From Candidatus Blautia intestinipullorum (GTDB lineage Bacteria > Bacillota > Clostridia > Lachnospirales > Lachnospiraceae), in the NCBI GenBank assembly GCA_019120475.1, contig DWVA01000310.1:1-5649 (forward strand): a stretch of 5,649 nt of DNA, in the 5' to 3' direction. Position numbers and translations under genes: made by a program. Shown in pieces: positions 1 through 4,522 of the stretch. A model generated the notes under the pieces. The model made no database searches. It was not told where the DNA came from and worked only from the letters and a program-made list of their open reading frames with translations. Within the stretch, counting starts at the first letter, position 1. Each line of letters begins with the position of its first letter.

Positions 1-387
1 AAACTCATGGTTCAGCCGGGTATAGGCGTTCATCAGGCGGTCCAGCTCTTCTTGGCAGGCGTGTTTCATTTCCTGTTCAATGGAACGCATCCGCTGCTCC
101 ATGTCAAGAATATGCTGCTTTGTAGTGAGAAGCTCCTCATAGATCGTGCGGTGTCCCTGGATATCCTGGTACTGCGCCAGATATCCGATCCGGCTGTCTT
201 TCGCAAGAACTACGGTTCCGGAATCCGCAGAGAGTTCGTGCATGATAATGCGGAGAAGAGTGGTCTTACCGGCTCCGTTGCTGCCTACCAGCGCCGCCTT
301 CTCCCGTTCTTCTATATGAAAAGAGGCATCCTTCAGGATCACTTTGTCTCCAAAGGATTTACAGATGCCCTGACATGATAAGATCAT
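1..387 (-). CDS. ABC-F family ATPase, N-terminal part only (gene runs off the left edge)
   Basis: Reading the minus strand from ATG at 387 gives 129 uninterrupted codons to the window edge, so the missing part is the C-terminus. The fragment is the start of an ABC nucleotide-binding domain: Walker A is GSNGAGKTT at residues 35-43, and the Q-loop lies in IGYLAQ with Q71. From about residue 80 onward there is a charged helical stretch rich in E, L, M, K and R, which matches the start of the arm subdomain inserted in ABC-F proteins. There is no transmembrane segment, so this is a soluble ATPase. ABC-F proteins act at the ribosome E site, in translation rescue or antibiotic protection; which subgroup this belongs to cannot be told without the inter-domain linker. 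The start is supported by GGAGG at 396-400 (minus-strand sense), 8 nt from the ATG, and by a promoter upstream. The gene is divergent from rex. The family is near certain, the specific role unknown. Confidence 0.92.
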   Translation of the reverse strand, partial: MILSCQGICKSFGDKVILKDASFHIEEREKAALVGSNGAGKTTLLRIIMHELSADSGTVVLAKDSRIGYLAQYQDIQGHRTIYEELLTTKQHILDMEQRMRSIEQEMKHACQEELDRLMNAYTRLNHEF

Positions 388-412
388 TTGTTTTCCTCCA
401 GCGTTTTTTAAG

Positions 413-442
413 ATTATATAGCCTGATAAGGCGGTTTGTAAA
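413..442 (-). promoter_or_regulatory. Sigma-A promoter for the ABC-F gene
   Basis: On the minus strand, TTTACA (437-442) is followed after 18 bp by TATAAT (413-418). The expected start of transcription lies about 20 nt before the ATG at 387. The spacer contains a short perfect inverted repeat, GCCT-GATA-AGGC (421-432). Assigned from consensus match only. Confidence 0.7.
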
Positions 443-482
443 GAAAAAAGGGGAAAATTCTTATAGTTCCCGCCAACTTTAA

Positions 483-500
483 TTGACACAAAAAAAACAA
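483..500 (+). promoter_or_regulatory. Candidate Rex operator overlapping the rex -35 element
   Basis: The 18-bp stretch TTGACACAAAAAAAACAA has the outer TTG and CAA of the known Rex box (TTGTTAA-N4-TTAACAA) at exactly the right spacing. It matches 9 of the 14 specified positions, better in the right half than the left. It covers the -35 hexamer and most of the spacer, where binding would block RNA polymerase. Autoregulation is known for Rex in several Gram-positive species. The A-run makes a chance match possible, so this is tentative. Confidence 0.35.
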
Positions 501-511
501 TTCGTTATAAT
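483..511 (+). promoter_or_regulatory. Sigma-A promoter for rex
   Basis: TTGACA (483-488) and TATAAT (506-511) are both perfect consensus hexamers separated by the optimal 17 bp. Transcription would start near 518, giving a leader of about 20 nt that holds the ribosome binding site. A promoter this close to consensus should be strong unless repressed, which fits the operator-like sequence overlapping its -35 element. Confidence 0.9.
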
Positions 512-525
512 TATGAAGAAATCAT

Positions 526-532
526 AAGGAGG
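526..532 (+). promoter_or_regulatory. Ribosome binding site that fixes the rex GTG start
   Basis: AAGGAGG is a full-strength Shine-Dalgarno sequence with a 7-nt spacer to GTG at 540. No ATG sits at a suitable distance, so the GTG is taken as the start. Confidence 0.85.
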
Positions 533-539
533 GACATCG

Positions 540-1196
540 GTGGAGGAGAAACAAATTTCAAAGGCGGTGATCAAAAGACTGCCGCGCTATTATCGTTATC
601 TTGGAGAATTGCTGGAAGAAAATGTAGAACGGATATCATCCAATGACCTCAGCAGAAAAATGCGTGTCACGGCGTCCCAGATTCGTCAGGATCTGAACAA
701 TTTCGGCGGATTCGGACAGCAGGGTTACGGATATAATGTAAAATACCTGTATACGGAGATTGGAAAAATTCTTGGACTGGATACGGTGCATCCGATGATC
801 ATTGTAGGCGCCGGAAATCTTGGACAGGCCCTTGCCAATTATGTGGATTTTGAAAAACGGGGATTTAAGCTGGTGGGAATTTTTGATGTGAATCCGGTTC
901 TGGAGGGAATCGCGGTGAGAGGCATTGAGATCCAGATGGTCAGCAGCCTTCCTCTTTTTCTGAAAAATAATCATATAGAAATCGCCATTTTGACGCTTCC
1001 CAAGAATAAAGCGGGGGAAATGGCAGATATGCTGATTGAAAACGGCATTAAGGCGATCTGGAATTTCGCTCACATTGATCTTGATACGCCGGAAGATGTG
1101 ATCGTAGAGAACGTACATCTTTCCGAAAGCCTCATGAGACTTTCCTACAACCTGAGCCAGTACCAGCGTGAACAGAACGAGAAACAGAACACATAG
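540..1196 (+). CDS. rex: Redox-sensing transcriptional repressor Rex
   Basis: This is a 218-residue cytoplasmic DNA-binding protein, a normal length for Rex. Residues 1-80 form the winged-helix domain, with KRLPRYYRYL (12-21), the recognition region VTASQIRQDLNNFGGFG (43-59) and the wing GQQGYGYNV (59-67). Residues 85-190 form the NAD(H)-binding Rossmann fold, with GAGNLG at 90-95 as the dinucleotide loop and FDVNP (115-119), where D116 is placed to contact the adenosine ribose and favour NAD over NADP. The C-terminal helix LSYNLSQYQREQ (201-212) is the domain-swapped dimerisation helix. Rex proteins repress fermentation and NADH-reoxidising genes when NAD+ is plentiful, and leave DNA when NADH rises. 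The start is GTG with a strong ribosome binding site. The gene is transcribed divergently from the ABC-F gene and lies upstream of nnr. All key motifs are intact. Confidence 0.98.
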   Translation: MEEKQISKAVIKRLPRYYRYLGELLEENVERISSNDLSRKMRVTASQIRQDLNNFGGFGQQGYGYNVKYLYTEIGKILGLDTVHPMIIVGAGNLGQALANYVDFEKRGFKLVGIFDVNPVLEGIAVRGIEIQMVSSLPLFLKNNHIEIAILTLPKNKAGEMADMLIENGIKAIWNFAHIDLDTPEDVIVENVHLSESLMRLSYNLSQYQREQNEKQNT

Positions 1197-1210
1197 GCGA
1201 GACAGGACAG

Positions 1211-1266
1211 ACTGCTGCTTTGCCCCGGACTTTGTACATAGTATCGCGGGCGGTGCGGCAGTTTTT
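1211..1266 (+). terminator. Stem-loop with T-run between rex and nnr: weak intrinsic terminator or attenuator
   Basis: ACTGCTGC (1211-1218) pairs with GCGGCAGT (1255-1262) over 8 bp, including one G-U pair. The stem continues through two T-G wobbles and one mismatch to GCCC (1222-1225) paired with GGGC (1248-1251), leaving a loop of about 22 nt. The stem runs directly into a T-run at 1262-1266. This is the layout of a Rho-independent terminator, but the loop is large and the T-run is short, so read-through is likely. No clear promoter lies between it and nnr, so it may adjust how much rex transcription reaches nnr-alr-mazF. Confidence 0.5.
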
Positions 1267-1268
1267 CA

Positions 1269-1280
1269 TTTCCCGGGAAA
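1269..1280. repeat. Perfect 12-bp palindrome just before the nnr start codon
   Basis: TTTCCCGGGAAA is a perfect palindrome ending 12 nt before the nnr ATG. Its last two bases begin the probable ribosome binding site AAGGA (1279-1283). It could be a protein-binding site or pair with a second transcript, but as RNA it has no room for a loop unless the stem shortens. Its function is unknown. Confidence 0.55.
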
Positions 1281-1292
1281 GGATGTCAAAAA

Positions 1293-2822
1293 ATGAAAGA
1301 AATTGTAACCTGCCAAGAGATGAAAGCTCTCGACAGAAACACGATAGAAAAGATGAAGGTTCCATCCTGCGTGCTGATGGAGCGGGCAGCACTTAAAACG
1401 GCAGAAGAGATGGAGAAGTTTTTTGCAGAGAGAAAGGAAAAGGAGAGGATTCTCTGTGTCTGCGGAAGCGGAAACAACGGAGGCGATGGAGCGGCTCTGG
1501 CAAGGATTCTTTTTCTCCATGGCTTTCAGGCGGAAATTTATATGGCGGGAAGTCAGGAGCATATGACAGAGGAAACGAAGCGCCAGCTTGAGATTGCGGG
1601 GAATTATCATGTCCCCATTGTGAATAACCCGGAATGGGGCGAATATACTACTATAGTAGATGCCATTTTCGGCGTAGGACTTACCCGGCCTGTAGAAGGA
1701 CGCTATGCGGAGCTGATCCGGCGTATGAACCAGACGGGGGCGTGGAAAGTAGCGGTGGATATTCCGTCAGGAGTAAACGGAGATACGGGAATGGAAATGG
1801 GAACCGCCTTTCACGCGGATCTGACGGTAACGTTCGGTTTTGTCAAGGCAGGACTCTGCCTTTACCCGGGGCGTCTGCTGGCGGGAAGAACGGCTGCGGC
1901 GGATATCGGCATTTACCGGAAGCCGGGGGAAAGAGGAAAATATTTCATAATGGAAAAAGAGGATCTTGCGGGACTTCCGGCAAGACCGCCTTATGGAAAT
2001 AAAGGAACTTTCGGAAAAGTCCTGGCGGTGGCGGGAAGCCCGGGCATGTGCGGGGCAGCCTGTTTCTGCGGCGCGGCGGCTTTTGCATCGGGAGCGGGGA
2101 TGGTGCGGATCTTTACGCCGGAGGAAAACAGGATTCCCCTTCAGACATTGCTTCCGGAGGCGATCCTGACATGTGAAAAAGGCGAGGAAGCCATGGAAAC
2201 AGCTTTCCGCTGGTGCGACGTACTGATCATAGGTCCGGGGCTGGGAACATCCGGGGGAAGCGCGGAAAGTGCTTTCTGGTTCCTGAAAAAAGCCTTTCAG
2301 GAGAAAAAACCAGTGATCCTGGACGCGGACGGACTGAATCTTTTGTCGGAAAATCCGGGCTGGAAGCCGTTCCTTGGCGGAAATGTGATCGTTACCCCGC
2401 ATATGGGAGAGATGAGCCGTCTTACCGGAAAATCTATAGAAGAGATCAAGAAGAACCGCATAGAGGCGGCGGTCTCCTATGCAGAGGAGACAGGGACAGT
2501 CTGCGTGCTGAAAGATGCCTGTACCGTAACGGCGGGACCGGATGGAGAAGCCTTTATAAATCTTTCCGGAAATTCCGGAATGGGTGTTGCGGGAAGCGGA
2601 GACGTGCTTTGCGGCGTACTGGCGGGAATGGCCTGTATGTTCAGGAACAGCCCGGAAGGAACGGCGTCTCTTTTAAAGCCTGCTGCTTTAGGAGTGTTTC
2701 TTCACGGAAAGGCAGGAGACAGGGCGGCAGAAAAAAAAGGACAGTATGGAATGACGGCGGGAGATCTGATCCCGGAAATTTCTTATGCATTACAGGATGG
2801 AGGAAGTCATGAAGCGTTATGA
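1293..2822 (+). CDS. nnr: Bifunctional NAD(P)H-hydrate repair enzyme (epimerase plus ADP-dependent dehydratase)
   Basis: The 509-residue protein fuses the two YjeF-type domains, as in E. coli Nnr. Residues 1-215 are the epimerase domain that interconverts R- and S-NAD(P)HX; visible motifs are GSGNNGGDG (58-66), VDAIFGVGL (122-130) and DIPSG (156-160), whose D156 is the conserved active-site aspartate. Residues 225-500 are the ribokinase-like dehydratase domain that restores NAD(P)H from S-NAD(P)HX using ADP: GNKGTFGKVLAVAGS (235-249), GPGLG (314-318), LDADGLNLL (343-351), TPHMGEMSRL (368-377), and the nucleotide-binding and catalytic segment NSGMGVAGSGD (427-437) with D437 as probable base. 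Both active sites look intact. The enzyme is cytoplasmic. The start at ATG 1293 has AAGGA at 1279-1283, a modest site with a 9-nt spacer. It follows rex by 96 bp and overlaps alr by 14 bp, so nnr and alr are almost certainly cotranscribed. Confidence 0.97.
   Translation: MKEIVTCQEMKALDRNTIEKMKVPSCVLMERAALKTAEEMEKFFAERKEKERILCVCGSGNNGGDGAALARILFLHGFQAEIYMAGSQEHMTEETKRQLEIAGNYHVPIVNNPEWGEYTTIVDAIFGVGLTRPVEGRYAELIRRMNQTGAWKVAVDIPSGVNGDTGMEMGTAFHADLTVTFGFVKAGLCLYPGRLLAGRTAAADIGIYRKPGERGKYFIMEKEDLAGLPARPPYGNKGTFGKVLAVAGSPGMCGAACFCGAAAFASGAGMVRIFTPEENRIPLQTLLPEAILTCEKGEEAMETAFRWCDVLIIGPGLGTSGGSAESAFWFLKKAFQEKKPVILDADGLNLLSENPGWKPFLGGNVIVTPHMGEMSRLTGKSIEEIKKNRIEAAVSYAEETGTVCVLKDACTVTAGPDGEAFINLSGNSGMGVAGSGDVLCGVLAGMACMFRNSPEGTASLLKPAALGVFLHGKAGDRAAEKKGQYGMTAGDLIPEISYALQDGGSHEAL
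2799..2803 (+). promoter_or_regulatory. Ribosome binding site inside nnr that sets the alr start
   Basis: GGAGG ends 5 nt before ATG 2809. The in-frame ATGs at 2785 and 2797 have no comparable upstream site, so 2809 is preferred. Because this site lies within the last codons of nnr, ribosomes finishing nnr would expose it, which suggests translational coupling. Confidence 0.75.
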
Positions 2823-3975
2823 CAGAGTAAAAGCAGTGGTGTCTCTGGATGCCATTGCCCGCAATTTTGAGGAAATGAGAAAAAATATAGCCGAGGATAC
2901 GAAGATCATGGCGGTGATAAAGGCGGACGGTTACGGACACGGAGCACAGGCTATTGCCATGATGATCCACGATTATCCGTATATCTGGGGATTTGCGGTA
3001 GCTACGCCGGAGGAAGCCATTGAGCTTAGAAACAGCGGAGTGACAAAACCGGTGCTGATTCTCGGGCTTGTCTTTGAAGAATATTTCCCGGAATTGATAT
3101 CCAGGGACATAAGCCTTGCCGTGGCTGATTTTTCCATGGCGGAGAAACTGGATCAGGAGGCTGCCCGCCAGGAGAAAAAGGTACATATCCATCTGGCGCT
3201 GGATACCGGGATGAGCCGGATCGGATTTGCGGACAATGAAGAAAGTGTGGAAGAGATCCGCAAGATCGCCGGTCTTGAGAACGTGGGAATCGAGGGAATG
3301 TTCACTCACTTTGCCAGAGCGGATGAAAAAGACAAATCGCCGGCCAAAGTCCAGCTTCAGCGGTATCTTGATTTTTCAGAGCTTCTTGAAAAGGCGGGAA
3401 TAAAGATTCCTCTTCGCCACTGTTCCAACAGCGCAGGGATCATCCGTATGCCGGAAGCCAATCTGAACGTTGTACGGGCAGGGATCACCATATACGGAAT
3501 ATATCCCTCCTCCCAGGTGGAAAGAGACATTGTGAAGCTTACGCCGGCTATGGAACTGATAAGTCATGTGACTTTTGTAAAAGATATACCGGCGGGAACT
3601 GCGGTAAGCTACGGAGGAACCTTTGTGGCGGAAAAGCCTGTCCGGGTAGCCACTGTTCCGGTAGGGTACGCCGACGGATATCCAAGAAGCTTATCCGGCA
3701 GGGGATGGGTTCTGATCCGGGGGAAACGCGCTCCTATCCTGGGAAGAGTCTGTATGGACCAGTTTATGGTGGATGTGACGGATATTCCCGAAGTGAAGCC
3801 GGGAGATAAAGCTGTGCTGATCGGAAAAGACGGGAAAGAAGAGATCTCCATGGAGGAATTTGGAGATCTGTCAGGCCGCTTCTCCTATGAATTCGCCTGC
3901 TGCATCGGAAAAAGGGTGCCCCGGGTATATATAAAAGACGGAAAAGAATGGGGAGAGCTTACTTTCTTTGAATAG
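2809..3975 (+). CDS. alr: Alanine racemase, PLP-dependent
   Basis: This 388-residue enzyme interconverts L- and D-alanine in the cytoplasm and supplies D-alanine for peptidoglycan. The N-terminal TIM barrel carries the family signature AVIKADGYGHG (35-45), with K38 as the PLP Schiff-base lysine and Y42 beside it. HCSNSAG is conserved in the middle of the barrel. The C-terminal beta domain supplies the second catalytic residue, Y268 in AVSYGGTF, the counterpart of Tyr265 in the Geobacillus enzyme. It is followed by VPVGYADGYPR and by CMDQFMVDV (from C315), which lines the active site across the dimer. Length is typical. An extended start at ATG 2785 would add eight residues, but the ribosome binding site favours 2809. 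The gene overlaps the nnr stop by 14 bp, and mazF follows 86 bp downstream, as in the alr-ndoAI-ndoA locus of Bacillus but without the middle gene. Nothing looks broken. Confidence 0.98.
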   Translation: MKRYDRVKAVVSLDAIARNFEEMRKNIAEDTKIMAVIKADGYGHGAQAIAMMIHDYPYIWGFAVATPEEAIELRNSGVTKPVLILGLVFEEYFPELISRDISLAVADFSMAEKLDQEAARQEKKVHIHLALDTGMSRIGFADNEESVEEIRKIAGLENVGIEGMFTHFARADEKDKSPAKVQLQRYLDFSELLEKAGIKIPLRHCSNSAGIIRMPEANLNVVRAGITIYGIYPSSQVERDIVKLTPAMELISHVTFVKDIPAGTAVSYGGTFVAEKPVRVATVPVGYADGYPRSLSGRGWVLIRGKRAPILGRVCMDQFMVDVTDIPEVKPGDKAVLIGKDGKEEISMEEFGDLSGRFSYEFACCIGKRVPRVYIKDGKEWGELTFFE

Positions 3976-4047
3976 ACGGTAAATAGAAAAACCACGCATG
4001 TATACACAAGACAAATCTGGAAATACTTAGACAGAGAAAACAGAATC

Positions 4048-4051
4048 GGAG
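4048..4051 (+). promoter_or_regulatory. Ribosome binding site favouring the shorter mazF start
   Basis: GGAG lies 10 nt before GTG 4062 but only 1 nt before the alternative GTG 4053, so it can serve only the downstream start. The site is weak (four bases) and its spacing is long, which suggests low translation of the toxin. Confidence 0.5.
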
Positions 4052-4061
4052 TGTGAATTGT

Positions 4062-4409
4062 GTGGTAATTAAAAGAGGGGATATTTTTTATGCAGATTTA
4101 AGACCTGTGGTGGGAAGCGAACAGGGAGGAGTGCGCCCTGTGCTGATCATCCAGAACGACGTGGGCAACCGGCACAGCCCGACTGTGATCTGCGCGGCCA
4201 TCACGTCAAAAATGAATAAGGCGAAGCTGCCTACCCATATCGAAATCGACGCTTCTGAATATGGCATTGAGAAGGATTCCGTTATATTGCTGGAGCAGCT
4301 CCGCACCATTGATAAAAGAAGGCTGAAGGATAAGGTGTGTCATCTGGACCAGGGAATGCTGGACAGGGTAAATCACGCGCTGGAAATCAGCCTGGAACTG
4401 ACTTTTTAA
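4062..4409 (+). CDS. mazF: MazF/NdoA (PemK-like) endoribonuclease toxin without an adjacent antitoxin gene
   Basis: The 115-residue protein closely resembles Bacillus NdoA, a sequence-specific mRNA interferase. It begins MVIKRGDIFYADLRPVVGSE, followed by GGVRPVLIIQND (22-33). R25 and T48 (in AAITS) fall at the same numbers as the catalytic Arg25 and Thr48 of Bacillus MazF, and the rest (KLPTHIEID, DSVILLEQLRTIDK) is conserved to the end. It therefore looks active. GTG 4062 is chosen over GTG 4053 because it aligns with the Bacillus start and has a usable ribosome binding site. In Bacillus the antitoxin gene ndoAI sits between alr and ndoA. Here the 86-bp gap holds no antitoxin; the only small frame found starting with ATG is 10 codons (3998-4030) and lacks a ribosome binding site. 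No promoter is evident, so expression probably comes from the nnr-alr transcript. The family is very secure. How the cell controls this toxin is unknown. Confidence 0.95.
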   Translation: MVIKRGDIFYADLRPVVGSEQGGVRPVLIIQNDVGNRHSPTVICAAITSKMNKAKLPTHIEIDASEYGIEKDSVILLEQLRTIDKRRLKDKVCHLDQGMLDRVNHALEISLELTF

Positions 4410-4419
4410 GCCGGAATTC

Positions 4420-4448
4420 TTGACGAATGAAGGGGAAAGTGCTATATT
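4420..4448 (+). promoter_or_regulatory. Sigma-A promoter with extended -10 for the CNNM/CBS gene
   Basis: TTGACG (4420-4425) is followed after 17 bp by TATATT (4443-4448), each matching consensus at 5 of 6 positions. TGC immediately before the -10 gives the extended TGn element. The predicted transcript begins near 4455, leaving a leader of about 68 nt before ATG 4523. It starts just after the mazF stop, so the downstream gene need not depend on the alr-mazF transcript. Confidence 0.82.
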
Positions 4449-4470
4449 TTATCAGTAATTATGCAGATTC

Positions 4471-4484
4471 GCAGGTTTTCCTGC
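4471..4484 (+). other. Small hairpin in the leader of the CNNM/CBS gene
   Basis: GCAGG and CCTGC form a perfect 5-bp stem around a TTTT loop. TTC (4468-4470) could pair with GAA (4488-4490) across a bulge to lengthen it. No T-run follows, so it is not a terminator. It lies between the predicted transcript start and the ribosome binding site. The leader is far too short to be a known magnesium riboswitch such as the M-box. Confidence 0.45.
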
Positions 4485-4499
4485 TAAGAAGCACTGAAC

Positions 4500-4507
4500 A
4501 GGAAGGA
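4500..4507 (+). promoter_or_regulatory. Ribosome binding site with unusual spacing before the CNNM/CBS start
   Basis: AGGAAGGA is a good Shine-Dalgarno sequence, but it is 15 nt from ATG 4523, longer than usual. It is ideally placed (4 nt) for GTG 4512 in another frame, which would encode only 15 residues before TGA at 4557-4559. Confidence 0.55.
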
Positions 4508-4522
4508 ATAAGTGAATACCAT

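Noticed and set aside
7..378. Plus-strand open frame of 123 codons at the left end
   Set aside because: It is antisense to the ABC-F gene, whose Walker A and Q-loop motifs are unmistakable on the minus strand; the plus frame has no recognisable features.
1283..1396. ATG at 1283 opening a 37-codon frame overlapping the nnr start
   Set aside because: Its only purine-rich sequence abuts the ATG with no spacer, and its frame is out of register with nnr; it looks accidental.
1767..2402. Minus-strand open frame of 211 codons inside nnr
   Set aside because: It is low-complexity and rich in Arg and Ser, lies wholly inside a well-conserved enzyme gene, and resembles no family I know.
2641..3309. Minus-strand open frame of 222 codons across the nnr-alr junction
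   Set aside because: It is opposite two intact conserved genes, has no supporting motif, and is best explained as a shadow of their codon use.
3998..4030. Ten-codon frame in the alr-mazF gap as a remnant antitoxin
   Set aside because: It is far too short for a MazE-type antitoxin, has no ribosome binding site, and its sequence (MYTQDKSGNT) shows no resemblance to one.
4053..4061. Longer mazF start at GTG 4053
   Set aside because: The GGAG site is only 1 nt away, too close to be used, and the three added residues extend beyond the start of Bacillus NdoA.
4439..4522. Upstream GTG at 4439 as an alternative start of the CNNM/CBS gene
   Set aside because: It overlaps the predicted -10 element, lies upstream of the predicted transcript start, and would add residues not expected before the first membrane helix.
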